Source: Pseudonocardia benzenivorans CB1190 (GTDB taxonomy: Bacteria; Actinomycetota; Actinomycetes; Mycobacteriales; Pseudonocardiaceae). From it: 64,000 nucleotides of DNA. The translations under genes and the position numbers were made by a program. Each line of letters begins with the position of its first letter. Positions within the stretch are counted from its first letter, which is position 1. Where the stretch lies: contig NC_015312.1 in the NCBI RefSeq assembly GCF_000196675.2, positions 2,852,001-2,916,000 of the forward strand, written 5' to 3'. The notes under the pieces are model-generated. The model was not told where the DNA came from and made no database searches. It worked only from the letters and a program-made list of their open reading frames with translations. Of this stretch, positions 8,052-19,034 are shown piece by piece.

Positions 8052-9206
8052 GTGCCGGTGTACGCGCTGTACGCGGTCTGGTTCGGCGCGAGCGGGCTCT
8101 CGGAAGCACAGATCTCGGCGCTGTTCGTGATCTGGTCGGTCGTGGGCCTGGTCGTCGAGGTCCCCTCGGGCGCGTTGGCCGACCGGTTCTCCCGGCGCGG
8201 CGCCGTCGTCGCCGCCGGCCTCGGCCAGGCCGTCGGCTATGCGGTGTGGGCACTGTGGCCGACGTTCGCCGGGTTCGCGCTCGGGTTCGCGCTGTGGGCG
8301 ATCGGCGGGTCGCTGGACTCCGGGGCCCGCGAGGCGCTGCTGTACGACGCGCTGGCAGCGGCGGGGGCGCAGGCCCGCTATGCCCGGCTGATCGGCGCCA
8401 CGACCGCCGCGGGCCTGCTGGCCGAGGTGCCCGCGGCCGGGCTGGCGACGCTGCTCTGGTCGGTCGGCGGGTTCACGGCCGTGGCGTGGGCGAGCGTGGG
8501 GACCTGCCTGCTCGCCGCCGTGGTCGCGACGCGGCTGCCGGAGACCCGGCCGGACCCGGGGAGCGGGCCGGACGGCAGCACCGACCGCAGCACCGACCGC
8601 AGCACCGACCGAAGCACCGACGGCAGGACCGACGATGACGAGCCCGGCTACCGCGCCGCGCTGCGGGCCGGGATCGCCGAGGCGGCGGCCCGGCCGGCGG
8701 TGCGCGCGCTGCTCGTCCCGGTGGCGGTGCTCGCCGGGGTCGACGCCGTCGAGGAGTACTTCCCGCTACTCGCGGCGGACTGGTCCGTTCCGACGGGGTT
8801 CGTGCCGCTCGCCGTCGTCGCGACCTCGGTCACCGGCGCCGCTGGTGCAGCCCTCGCCGGCCGGGTCGCGGGCTGGAGCCGGTGGCGGCTCGCCGCGGTG
8901 GTCGCGGGGGCGGGCGCGGCGCTCGCCGTCGCCGCCGCCCTGGCCGTGCCCGCGGGGATGGTGCTGGTCGCCGCGTTCTACGGCGCGTACCGGATGGTGC
9001 TGGTCGTCCTGCAGGCACGGTTGCAGGACCGGATCGGCGGCCCCGCGCGGGCGACGGTGACGTCGGTCGCGGGGCTCGCGACGGAGGTCGTCGGCATCGG
9101 GGTGTTCGCGGCCTGGGCCGTGGGTGGCGTGTGGCCGGTCGTCGTCGCGGCCCTCGCGGTGGCGGCGCTCCTGCCGAGGTTGCTGCGCGGCGACGGCCGA
9201 GGCTGA
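8052..9206 (+). CDS. MFS transporter (start uncertain)
   Basis: A major facilitator superfamily permease with about 12 helices and a loop motif VPSGALADRFSRR after helix 2. Between helices 6 and 7 is a hydrophilic loop made of a repeated Ser-Thr-Asp-Arg unit. The substrate is unknown. The first standard start codon after the in-frame stop at 7971 is GTG 8052, which cuts into helix 1. The frame upstream of it (CTG at 8010 or 8019) encodes the missing half of that helix. A leaderless promoter points at ATG 7959, five codons before the stop. The gene may therefore be disrupted. Confidence 0.75.
   Translation: MPVYALYAVWFGASGLSEAQISALFVIWSVVGLVVEVPSGALADRFSRRGAVVAAGLGQAVGYAVWALWPTFAGFALGFALWAIGGSLDSGAREALLYDALAAAGAQARYARLIGATTAAGLLAEVPAAGLATLLWSVGGFTAVAWASVGTCLLAAVVATRLPETRPDPGSGPDGSTDRSTDRSTDRSTDGRTDDDEPGYRAALRAGIAEAAARPAVRALLVPVAVLAGVDAVEEYFPLLAADWSVPTGFVPLAVVATSVTGAAGAALAGRVAGWSRWRLAAVVAGAGAALAVAAALAVPAGMVLVAAFYGAYRMVLVVLQARLQDRIGGPARATVTSVAGLATEVVGIGVFAAWAVGGVWPVVVAALAVAALLPRLLRGDGRG
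8575..8622 (+). repeat. Four tandem copies of a 12-bp unit inside the MFS gene
   Basis: GCAGCACCGACC is repeated three times exactly and once with two changes. It encodes Ser-Thr-Asp-Arg repeats in the central cytoplasmic loop of the transporter, a place that tolerates length change by slippage. Confidence 0.8.
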
Positions 9207-9321
9207 CGGGCCGCCGCGCGGACACACCGCGGGTCGCTGGCGGCGGTGGTCGCGGGTCGGGAAGGATCAGCGTCCCGGACGTCGTGCGGGTCCCGGACGT
9301 CGTGAGGTCAGGAGAACACAG

Positions 9322-10221
9322 GTGAGCGTGCCACCCACCGGACGACAGCTGACCGTCTCCGACGGCGCCGGGACGACGGCCGTCGTCACGGAGGTGGGCG
9401 CCGGGCTGCGGGCCTTCGAGGCGAACGGCGTCGCCTACACGGAGACCTGGCCGGAGACCGAGCGGCCCCCACGCGGCTGCGGCGCGCTGCTGGCGCCGTG
9501 GCCCAACCGGGTCCGCGCCGGGCGCTGGGCCTGGCAGGGTGCCGAACAGCAGCTCGCGCTCACCGAGCCCGCGGCGGGCAACGCGATCCACGGCCTGCTG
9601 CGCCACGTCTGCTGGGTCGTCGACCAGCACGACGACGACGCCGTCACGCTGACCGCGTCCGTGATGCCGCAGCCGGGGTGGCCGCAGCCGGTCCGGGTGT
9701 CGGTGCGCTACGGCGTGGGCGCGGGCGGGCTCACCGTCGCGATCTCGGCCGAGAACCTCGGCACGGCCGACGTGCCCTTCGGCGTCGGGTCGCACCCGTA
9801 CCTGCGCGTCGGGTCGACCCCGGTGCGCGAGTGCACCCTCGAGCTCGGCGCGACGACCGCGGTCCCGCTCGTCGACCAGCTGCCCGCGGGCGAACCGCGC
9901 CCGCTCGCGGCCGAGGAGCGCACGATCGCGCTGCGCGACGCGCGGCTCGACGACTGCTTCGGCGGTGCCCGGCCCGTCGACGGCGACGACCTCGTCCGCC
10001 ACCGGCTGACGTCCGCGGACGGCGGCGTCGAGCTGTGGGCCGACCCGGCGTTCGGCTGGGTGCAGGTGTTCACCCCCGATGACCTGGGCGGACACGGGCC
10101 CGCGGTGGCCGTCGAGCCGATGACGTGCCCGCCCGACGCACTGAACTCCGGCGAGGGCCTGGTGGTGCTGGCGCCGGGGGAGCGGTGGAGCGCCCGCTGG
10201 GGGCTCCGACCGCTGGGCTGA
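9322..10221 (+). CDS. Aldose 1-epimerase family protein
   Basis: A galactose-mutarotase-like protein of 299 residues. Conserved parts include APWPNRVRAGRW for sugar binding, the histidine of AIHGLLRH, the GSHPYLR segment with the second catalytic-type His, and a C-terminal AVEPMTCPPDALN with the Glu that serves as general base in the family. It would interconvert anomers of a hexose, or act on a related sugar. GTG 9322 is set by AGGAG 7 bases upstream. It has no obvious partner next to it. Confidence 0.85.
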   Translation: MSVPPTGRQLTVSDGAGTTAVVTEVGAGLRAFEANGVAYTETWPETERPPRGCGALLAPWPNRVRAGRWAWQGAEQQLALTEPAAGNAIHGLLRHVCWVVDQHDDDAVTLTASVMPQPGWPQPVRVSVRYGVGAGGLTVAISAENLGTADVPFGVGSHPYLRVGSTPVRECTLELGATTAVPLVDQLPAGEPRPLAAEERTIALRDARLDDCFGGARPVDGDDLVRHRLTSADGGVELWADPAFGWVQVFTPDDLGGHGPAVAVEPMTCPPDALNSGEGLVVLAPGERWSARWGLRPLG

Positions 10222-10284
10222 GCGGCCCGCCGTTCCGGTACCGGAGTGTCGTCACGGGCCCGCCGGCCCGCCCGGGCCGTCGAC

Positions 10285-10290
10285 TACGGT
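10285..10290 (+). promoter_or_regulatory. -10 box TACGGT, leaderless cobF promoter
   Basis: TACGGT is followed by six bases and the ATG of cobF at 10297. No ribosome site precedes that ATG. Confidence 0.5.
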
Positions 10291-10296
10291 CACGTC

Positions 10297-11082
10297 ATGC
10301 GGACGGTGCTCGTCATCGGGATCGGCGCGGGCGACCCGGACCATCTGACCCTGCAGGCCGTCGCGGCCCTGCGCCGTGCCGACGTGTTCTTCGCCATCGA
10401 CAAGGGGTCGGCGAAGGACGACCTGCTCGCGCTGCGCACGCTGCTGCTCGACCGGCACGTCGGGCCCGGCGCGTACCGCGTCGTCGAGGCGGCCGACCCC
10501 GAGCGCGACCGCGACGCCACCGGCCCGGGCTACCGCGAGGCCGTCCTCGACTGGCAGGACCGCCGCGCCGCCGTCTACGCCGGGATGATCGACGACGAGC
10601 TCGGTCCCGACGGCGTCGGCGCTTTCCTCGTCTGGGGCGACCCGGCGCTCTACGACGGCACGCTGCGGCTGCTCGCCGGCATCCACGACGCCGACGTCGC
10701 CTCCGGTGGCCAGGGCTTCACGATCGAGTCGGTCCCCGGCATCAGCAGCGTCGCCGCGCTCGCGGCCGCGCACCGGCTCATCCTCAACCGCGTCGGCGGG
10801 TCCGTGCTGGTGACGACGGGCCGGCGGCTGGCCGCCGGGATGCCGCGCGACGTGGACGACGTCGTCGTCATGCTCGACGGCTCGACGGCGTTCGCCGCCC
10901 TGCCCGACGACGACGTCGACATCTACTGGGGCGCCTACCTCGGCACCCCCGACGAGATCCTCGTCGCGGGCAACCTGCAGAAGGTCAAGGACGACATCGT
11001 CCGTCGCCGCGCGGCGGCCCGCGAGCGCAAGGGCTGGATCATGGACACCTACCTGCTGCGCCGCGATCCCGGCCGACGCTGA
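10297..11082 (+). CDS. cobF: Precorrin-6A synthase (deacetylating) CobF
   Basis: CobF methylates C1 of precorrin-5 with S-adenosylmethionine and releases acetate, giving precorrin-6A in the aerobic cobalamin pathway. The 261 residues open with the tetrapyrrole-methylase nucleotide loop GIGAGDPDHLTLQAV. They continue with VWGDPALYD and the PGISSVAALAA segment, and the length matches CobF. It stands alone, about 11 kb from the main cob block. The start is supported by a leaderless promoter. Confidence 0.92.
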   Translation: MRTVLVIGIGAGDPDHLTLQAVAALRRADVFFAIDKGSAKDDLLALRTLLLDRHVGPGAYRVVEAADPERDRDATGPGYREAVLDWQDRRAAVYAGMIDDELGPDGVGAFLVWGDPALYDGTLRLLAGIHDADVASGGQGFTIESVPGISSVAALAAAHRLILNRVGGSVLVTTGRRLAAGMPRDVDDVVVMLDGSTAFAALPDDDVDIYWGAYLGTPDEILVAGNLQKVKDDIVRRRAAARERKGWIMDTYLLRRDPGRR

Positions 11083-11097
11083 GGCCGGGGTCGGCGA

Positions 11098-11116
11098 CCG
11101 TCTCCGATTGAGACGG
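11098..11116 (+). promoter_or_regulatory. Hairpin between cobF and the Nramp gene
   Basis: CCGTCTC-CGATT-GAGACGG is a perfect 7-bp stem with a 5-base loop, 15 bases after the cobF stop and about 70 bases before the transporter start. It could terminate cobF or act as an operator of the metal transporter; the sequence alone does not decide. Confidence 0.4.
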
Positions 11117-11187
11117 CGATCACCGTGGCCGTCACGCAGGATGGCCCGATCATGTCCTGAAGGACCCACCCCCGGAGGCCCGAGCAC

Positions 11188-12438
11188 GTGAACGCGATGA
11201 CCGCAGCCGTCAAGGTGCGTGTCGCGCGGGCCCGGTCGGGGGCGCTGCTCCTGGGACCCGCGCTCGTCGCGGCCGCCGCGTACGTCGACCCCGGCAACGT
11301 CGCGACGAACACCGCCGCGGGCGCCTCCTACGGCTACCTGCTCGTGTGGGTCGTGCTCGTCGCCAACCTGATGGCGGGCCTCGTGCAGTACCTGTCGGCC
11401 AAGCTCGGGCTGGTCACCGGGAGGTCCCTGCCGGAGTCGCTGCGCGAGCACCTGCCCCGCGGGACGCGCGTCGCCTACTGGGTGCAGGCCGAGCTGGTGA
11501 CGATGGCGACCGACCTCGCCGAGGTGCTCGGCGGGGCGATCGCCCTCGCGCTGCTGTTCGACCTCCCGCTGATCTGGGGCGGCGTCATCACCTCGGTCGT
11601 GTCCATGGCGATCCTCAAGGTGGCCGACCGCAACGGCCAGAAGCGGTTCGAGCGGGTCGTCGCGACGATGCTGGCCGTCGTCGGGGTGGGCTTCGTCGCG
11701 AGCCTGTTCGTCGCGCCGCCGTCGGCCGCGGGTGTCGTCGGCGGCATCGTCCCGGGCTTCGCGGGCACCGGCAGCGTCCTGCTGGCCGCCGGCATGCTGG
11801 GCGCGACGGTCATGCCGCACGCGATCTACGTGCACTCGTCGCTCTCGCGCGACCGGCACGGCTCGCCCGCGCCCGGCCCCGCCCGTCGCCGGCTGCTGTC
11901 CGCGACCCGCGCGGACGTCGCCGTCGCGCTCACCGTCGCCGGTGCGGTGAACCTGGGCCTGCTGCTCGTCGGCGCCGCGGTGCTGACCGGCGACCAGCGC
12001 ACCGCGACGCTCGAGGGCGTCCACGCCGCGATCGGCGACAAGCTCGGGCCGCTGTTCGCGATCGGGTTCGCGGTCGCCCTGCTGTTCTCCGGCCTGGCGT
12101 CGACGGCGGTCGGCTGCTACTCCGGCTCCGTCGTGATGTCGGGGCTGCTGAAGATCCGGGTGCCGCTCGTGGCCCGCCGGATCGTCACGGCCATCCCCGC
12201 GCTCATCGTCCTGGGCATCGGCATCGACCCGACGTGGGCACTCATCGTCTCGCAGGTGGTGCTGTCGTTCGGCATCCCGTTCGCGCTGATCCCGCTGGTC
12301 GTCCTCACCTCGCGCCGTTCGGTCATGGGCGAGGACGTCAACCGGCGCGGCACCGTCGTGGCCGGCATCGTGGTGTGCACGGCGATCGTCGCGCTCAACG
12401 TCGTGCTGATCTACCTGACGGCGACCGGGCAGGGCTAG
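11188..12438 (+). CDS. mntH: Nramp-family divalent metal transporter (MntH-like)
   Basis: A proton-coupled metal importer with about 11 membrane helices, 416 residues. Helix 1 has the DPGN metal-site motif (AAYVDPGNVATN). Helix 6 has MPHAIYVHSSL, which supplies the MPH metal-binding Met and the conserved His. These fit Mn(II)/Fe(II) uptake, and Mn is the usual bacterial substrate. GTG 11188 follows a CGGAGG site at 8 bases; an ATG three codons later is an alternative. No regulator sits beside it. Confidence 0.9.
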   Translation: MNAMTAAVKVRVARARSGALLLGPALVAAAAYVDPGNVATNTAAGASYGYLLVWVVLVANLMAGLVQYLSAKLGLVTGRSLPESLREHLPRGTRVAYWVQAELVTMATDLAEVLGGAIALALLFDLPLIWGGVITSVVSMAILKVADRNGQKRFERVVATMLAVVGVGFVASLFVAPPSAAGVVGGIVPGFAGTGSVLLAAGMLGATVMPHAIYVHSSLSRDRHGSPAPGPARRRLLSATRADVAVALTVAGAVNLGLLLVGAAVLTGDQRTATLEGVHAAIGDKLGPLFAIGFAVALLFSGLASTAVGCYSGSVVMSGLLKIRVPLVARRIVTAIPALIVLGIGIDPTWALIVSQVVLSFGIPFALIPLVVLTSRRSVMGEDVNRRGTVVAGIVVCTAIVALNVVLIYLTATGQG

Positions 12439-12571
12439 GGACCTCTGGGCCTGCGGACGCAGCCCGGGGTGATCGGCGTTCGCGGGACGTCGGCGCATCT
12501 GCTCGCGCTCACGTCGGCGGCCGGGGTGGACCCGCGACCCGACGAGCGTGGGGCTCCGTGCGCTCAATGGT

Positions 12572-12598
12572 GGTTGCGCCGGCGGCGCCCGTGCAACC
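12572..12598 (+). terminator. Inverted repeat after the Nramp gene
   Basis: The arms GGTTGC and GCAACC enclose a further small palindrome (GCGCCGGCGGCGC). It lies 130 bases after the transporter stop and just before the ribosome site of the next gene. It is either a terminator or a 5' leader structure. Confidence 0.35.
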
Positions 12599-12641
12599 CC
12601 GGGAGGGACTCGTGACCGCCCCGAGCACCCGGAGGGTGCCG

Positions 12642-13112
12642 ATGTCCCATCCCGACCGTCACCCCGACCCCGTCCCCGCCGGCTCCCGGCCCGACGCCGT
12701 CGAGTTCGTCCACCGCAGCTGGCGCGCCGAGCCCGCACAGCTCGGCGCCATCCGCCGCGAGCTCGTCGACTGGATCACCCCGCTCGGGCTGAGCCCCGAT
12801 GAGGTCGACGACGTCGTGCTCGCCGTCGACGAGGCCACCGCCAACGCCGTGCAGCACGCCTACGGCCCCGACGAGCACGGCGACGTCGAGCTGACGCTCT
12901 GGACCGAGCCCGGCGCCCTGTGCATCGAGGTCACCGACCACGGCAACTGGCACCCGACCGACACCCCCGGCCGCGGCATCGGGCTGATGCAGCGCATGGT
13001 CGGCGCCGTGCTGATCCATGTCGACGACGCCGGCAGCAAGGTGCACCTGCGCCATCCGCTGCCCGCCGCGGACCAGTCGGCGGGGCATCACCGCGCGGGC
13101 GAGGGCGCCTGA
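12642..13112 (+). CDS. ATP-binding anti-sigma factor-type (RsbW/SpoIIAB-like) protein
   Basis: A 156-residue GHKL ATPase domain of the serine-kinase anti-sigma type. The N box reads VDEATANAVQHAY, the G1 region EVTDHGNW, and the glycine-rich G2 GRGIGLMQRM. Such proteins phosphorylate STAS anti-sigma antagonists and hold sigma factors, but no partner STAS or sigma gene is adjacent. ATG 12642 follows GGAGGG at 5 bases. GTG 12612, in frame and behind another GGGAGG, would add 10 residues. The 3' end overlaps a convergent tetR gene by 25 bases. Confidence 0.8.
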   Translation: MSHPDRHPDPVPAGSRPDAVEFVHRSWRAEPAQLGAIRRELVDWITPLGLSPDEVDDVVLAVDEATANAVQHAYGPDEHGDVELTLWTEPGALCIEVTDHGNWHPTDTPGRGIGLMQRMVGAVLIHVDDAGSKVHLRHPLPAADQSAGHHRAGEGA

Positions 13113-13723
13113 TCCCCGCCGCCGGACGTGCGCGGCGTCCCGAGCAGCGCCCGGGCGCCGCGCAGCACGTGCTCGCGGATCGCGGCCGGATCGGCATCCG
13201 ACATCGGCCGCGTCGGGATGACGGTGCGCAGCAGCCCGATCCCGAGCAGCCACGCGAGCATCAACCCGGCACGCAGGGCGGCGTCGGCCTCGTCGTCGGT
13301 GTCGACGAGCCCGGCGAACGTCCCGCCCCAGCGCGTCTCCAGCTCCGCGCGCATCGCCGCGCCGGCCTCGGTGCTGCCCGTCGAGCGCAGGACCGCGAAG
13401 AACAGCTCGGTGCCGCTCGGGTCGTCGGCGGTGATGGCGGCCAGCGCGCGGTCGAGCAGCTCCTCTGGCGGCCCGTCCTCGAGCAGCGCCATCGCCTCGC
13501 CGGAGAGCGCCTCGGCGAAGAGTCCCTCCTTGTTGCCGAAGTGCCGGAACAGCAGGGCCTGGTTGACGCCGGCGCGCTCGGCGACGGCGCGGACCGTCGT
13601 GGCGTCGTACCCGACGGCCGCGAACAGCTCGCGAGCGGCGACGAGCAGCGCCCGGCGCGTGGCCGCGGCGTCGCGGGGCCGTGCCCGCCGCGCGCTCGCC
13701 TCGCCGGTGTCCTGCGTCGCCAT
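13088..13723 (-). CDS. TetR-family transcriptional regulator
   Basis: A 211-residue regulator with an N-terminal TetR helix-turn-helix (about residues 24-70; VRAVAERAGVNQALLFRHF) and a helical C-terminal domain resembling the TetR_C group with WLLGIGLLRTVI. Its target is unknown. The gene upstream of it, beyond 500 bases without a gene, is the oppositely oriented DUF5709 gene. It converges with, and overlaps, the anti-sigma-type gene. Confidence 0.85.
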   Translation of the reverse strand: MATQDTGEASARRARPRDAAATRRALLVAARELFAAVGYDATTVRAVAERAGVNQALLFRHFGNKEGLFAEALSGEAMALLEDGPPEELLDRALAAITADDPSGTELFFAVLRSTGSTEAGAAMRAELETRWGGTFAGLVDTDDEADAALRAGLMLAWLLGIGLLRTVIPTRPMSDADPAAIREHVLRGARALLGTPRTSGGGDQAPSPAR

Positions 13724-13949
13724 CTGCTCTCCTCCTGGGCCCGCCCGCCCCGCCGGGCCTGTCTGGTTCGTCGGAAACGACCGTGCCGGGCGGAGTCGAG
13801 GTCATCACAACACATCGGGCCCCCGCGGCGGGTGCGGCCGCGGCGCGACGCGCCCGTGCGGGCCCGGACCTGCCCCGGCCGTGTGACGCCGCGTGCACGG
13901 GACGCCCGTACCGGGCCCGCCTCCTCGGCAGGTCGCCGTGGGGCGTCGC

Positions 13950-13983
13950 GCCGGGACGTGGTGCCGGGACGTGGTGCCGGGAC
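13950..13983. repeat. 13-bp tandem repeat, about 2.6 copies
   Basis: GCCGGGACGTGGT occurs twice in direct succession (13950-13962 and 13963-13975), followed by a partial third copy. The function is unknown. Confidence 0.7.
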
Positions 13984-14182
13984 GAGGCATCGGCACAGCA
14001 GCACGACGCCGCAGGTCCGGCGGCCGAGGGCCGTCCCGCAGACTTTCCGACCGTAACCCGTGTGAGCCGGGGACGGCGCGGGTATGCGCCTTCGGACCGT
14101 GCGCAGCGGCCGGGTGGGCTCGTGCCCGCGGTCGCGAGGTCGCCCGCTCCCGCGACCGGCCGCGACGCCGACCGGCCCGCCT

Positions 14183-14223
14183 GCACGACAGCCACCCGCA
14201 CGACAGCCACCCGCACGACAGCC
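14183..14223. repeat. 15-bp tandem repeat, about 2.7 copies
   Basis: GCACGACAGCCACCC occurs at 14183-14197 and 14198-14212, with a truncated third copy ending near 14223, just before the ribosome site of the DUF5709 gene. It may be a leader-region slippage repeat or a binding site array. Confidence 0.7.
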
Positions 14224-14248
14224 CGTACGACGAGGAGGAACCGGCGAC

Positions 14249-14890
14249 ATGGCCCGCCGTGACGATCCCCAGCCCCAGGCCCCCGACATCGGGGAGCTGG
14301 TGCACGAGAACGCCGACTACACGCTGACCGGCGAGGGCGACCCGTTGGACGCCGGCTGGGTGCCGCCCGACCGGCCGATCGAGCTCGACGGCGACACCGT
14401 CACCCCTGCCGGGGCCCGCGCGGGCGAGAGCCACGACGACAGGCTGGCCCGCGAGCTGTCCGACGACGCCGGGCCGACGGATGCCGAGCGGGCGGGACGG
14501 CTCGTCGCCGAACACACCGACGCGGGCGGCGGGGCCGTCGACGACAACGATGCCGTCGAGGTCGGGGTCGACGGCGGCGCCGCGTCGGCGGAGGAGGCGG
14601 CGGTGCACCGCACCGGCGGCGACCCGCTCGAACCGGTCGTCGACGACAGCCCGGTCGGCGACCCCGAGGTCGCCGCCCAGCTGGACGACGGACCGCGCGC
14701 CGAGCAGGCCGAACGCGACGCCCACCGCGACGCCGAGGGCGACCCGATCGCGGGCCGCGACGAGGAGCACCGCGACCCGGGCGGCGTCCTGGATCGCGCG
14801 GCCGGTATCGACGCGGTGCCCGACGCGGCGGGGGCGGCGGCCGCGGCCTCGGGCCGTGACGACGCCGGACCCGACGGCAGGTTGTCCTGA
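14249..14890 (+). CDS. DUF5709 domain-containing protein
   Basis: A 213-residue, highly acidic, probably soluble and partly disordered protein. The middle matches the actinobacterial DUF5709 pattern: LDAGWVPPDRP, then RLARELSDD, AGRLV, and GVDGGAASAEEAAVH. Family members are found next to stress and redox genes and have no assigned function. ATG 14249 is preceded by GAGGAGG at 10 bases. It lies just upstream of furA-katG on the same strand, with 38 bases between, so it may be co-expressed with the peroxide defence genes. Confidence 0.8.
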   Translation: MARRDDPQPQAPDIGELVHENADYTLTGEGDPLDAGWVPPDRPIELDGDTVTPAGARAGESHDDRLARELSDDAGPTDAERAGRLVAEHTDAGGGAVDDNDAVEVGVDGGAASAEEAAVHRTGGDPLEPVVDDSPVGDPEVAAQLDDGPRAEQAERDAHRDAEGDPIAGRDEEHRDPGGVLDRAAGIDAVPDAAGAAAAASGRDDAGPDGRLS

Positions 14891-14928
14891 CCGCGCCCGC
14901 CGGTTCACTCCCGCACGGCGGGGACCAC

Positions 14929-17693
<2,765 letters not shown>

Positions 17694-17708
17694 GCCCCAC
17701 ACCGCAAC

Positions 17709-17745
17709 GGGCCCGGCCGATCCCCGCGCGGGGACGGCCGGGCCC
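17709..17745. terminator. Strong bidirectional hairpin between katG and the SsgA-like gene
   Basis: The arms GGGCCCGGCCG and CGGCCGGGCCC pair perfectly. After a single bulged A at 17720, a further TCCCC/GGGGA stem closes a GCGC loop. It lies between two convergent genes and can serve both. Confidence 0.8.
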
Positions 17746-17769
17746 GGTCGTGCGGCGGTGCCGCGTCGC

Positions 17770-18180
17770 TCAGAGGCAACCCTGCGTGAGCTTCGCGATC
17801 TCCGAGTCGAGGTCCATCCGGGTCGGCTCGTCACCCAGAGCGACGAGCTCGGTGGTGGCGTCGACGAAGCTGCGGAGCAGGTCGCGGTCGACCTCGAGGA
17901 TCGCGCGGCCGTCGAACGAGCTGATCTCGATCTCGACGATGTCGTAGCCCTGGACGATCTGCGGGCTCATCCGGATGTGGCCGTGGCCCGCCGGGCCCTC
18001 GAGCGACTCGACGACCAGGTCGCGGGCCACGAGCCACTCGACCCACCGATCGCCCCTGGTCCGGACGGCGAACGTGACGGCGAACGGGTCGCGGGCGTCG
18101 TAGCTCCAGCGCGTCACGACCGGCGCGGGCTGCCCGTGCAGCACGGTGAACATGTCCTGCTGGACCGAGTCGGTCGTCAT
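17770..18180 (-). CDS. SsgA/SsgB-family sporulation and cell-division protein
   Basis: A 136-residue SsgA-like protein. The family core is seen as RWSYDARDPFAVTFAV, RDLVVESL, and the C-terminal LDSEIAKLTQGCL. In Streptomyces, SsgB recruits FtsZ to septation sites and SsgA positions SsgB. The single-domain length of about 137 and the overall pattern fit the SsgB end of the family. The start at 18180 has AGGGAG upstream. The family is restricted to morphologically complex actinomycetes, which helps place the organism. Confidence 0.88.
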   Translation of the reverse strand: MTTDSVQQDMFTVLHGQPAPVVTRWSYDARDPFAVTFAVRTRGDRWVEWLVARDLVVESLEGPAGHGHIRMSPQIVQGYDIVEIEISSFDGRAILEVDRDLLRSFVDATTELVALGDEPTRMDLDSEIAKLTQGCL

Positions 18181-18323
18181 CGTCGTGCTCCCTGGCGCTG
18201 GTTGCCGGTCCCCGTGTGTTCCGGCCTCGCACAGGGAATCGCCCGCGGCCGCCCGGACGCTGCACTTCTCGCCGGGGTTCACTCGATCAGATGACGGACG
18301 TCGATCGGCCGGACGACGCAGTC

Positions 18324-18851
18324 TCAGTTGCGACGTGCGGCGGTCACGACCCAGATTCCGGCCGCACCCGTGGTGGCCGGCTGGACCATCGTCACGGTCG
18401 TCGACCCCGCGTCCGGGTCGGTCACGACGACCGATCCGGAGTCGGGCGCGCCCGCGGTCGGTGCCCGCCAGCCGAGGACCGTCGTCGCGTAGCTGGTCGC
18501 CACCTCGGCCGGGTCGAGCAGCCACGGCTGGGCGCCGTTGTCGACCTGGGCCTGCAGCGCCTTCGCGGCGGCGGCGTCGGTGACGGGCCAGAGCAGGCCG
18601 CCGGCCGGCGCCGTCGGGCCGGCGGCCGTGCCCGACGACGGTGGGGTCGCGGACGGTGTCGGGGTCGTGGACGAGGGTGTGCCGCCGGCGGCGTCGGGCC
18701 CCGCCGCGCCCCCTGCGCAACCGGCGAGGACGGCGACGGCCAGCGCGGCCGTGGCCGTGGCCGCCAGCAGCCTGCGGACGGGGCGGGGACCTGCGGCGCG
18801 GGAACCGTGGTCGGTGTCGACGGGTCCGGCGGCGGTGGGGTGCGTCGTCAC
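18324..18851 (-). CDS. Secreted lipoprotein of unknown function
   Basis: A 175-residue protein with a lipoprotein signal peptide: arginines at PRPVRRLL, an alanine-rich hydrophobic segment, and the lipobox LAGC at about residues 42-45. A Ser/Thr/Pro linker follows, and then a globular domain of about 105 residues (LLWPVTDAAAAKALQAQVD to VVTAARRN) that I cannot assign. It probably hangs on the outer face of the membrane. The GTG at 18851 has a candidate -10 TAGCGT 8 bases upstream. Confidence 0.75.
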   Translation of the reverse strand: MTTHPTAAGPVDTDHGSRAAGPRPVRRLLAATATAALAVAVLAGCAGGAAGPDAAGGTPSSTTPTPSATPPSSGTAAGPTAPAGGLLWPVTDAAAAKALQAQVDNGAQPWLLDPAEVATSYATTVLGWRAPTAGAPDSGSVVVTDPDAGSTTVTMVQPATTGAAGIWVVTAARRN

Positions 18852-18859
18852 GGGGGCGG

Positions 18860-18865
18860 ACGCTA
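18860..18865 (-). promoter_or_regulatory. -10 box TAGCGT before the lipoprotein gene
   Basis: Read on the minus strand, TAGCGT is followed by eight bases and the GTG at 18851. This suggests a leaderless or near-leaderless transcript. Confidence 0.4.
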
Positions 18866-19034
18866 GCCCCGCACCGGCTGCGCGGCGGCCGTCCGCTTCC
18901 GGCGCGTCCGGCTGACGTGCGGGTGCGCCCCGCGGTGCGCCGGACGGCCCCCGCCGGACGGTCAGCCCGGTCCGCCGCGACGCCGCCGCGCAGGGCCGGT
19001 CGTGGCTAGGGTGTCGCCAGATGATCGGCACGGG

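Larger units (their letters stand above)
13724..14248. other. 525-bp region without a recognisable gene, with two small tandem repeats
   Basis: This divergent region between tetR and the DUF5709 gene carries no frame with family resemblance, although several frames are open because of the base composition. It holds two short tandem repeats (13950 and 14183). GGGTAT at 14080-14085 resembles the -10 of a SigB/SigF-type stress promoter, but no convincing -35 is present. Confidence 0.6.

Noticed and set aside
10252-12738. 828-codon open frame on the minus strand across cobF and the Nramp gene
   Set aside because: It mirrors the codon structure of two well-supported plus-strand genes; the translation is Arg/Asp/Gly-rich without family resemblance, as expected for antisense frames in very GC-rich DNA.
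14080-14085. SigB/SigF-type promoter before the DUF5709 gene
   Set aside because: GGGTAT fits the -10 but no GTTT-type -35 lies at the right distance, so it is only mentioned under the gap.
13950-14223. Possible CRISPR-like array
   Set aside because: The units are 13 and 15 bases in direct tandem with no spacers and no cas genes; they are simple tandem repeats.
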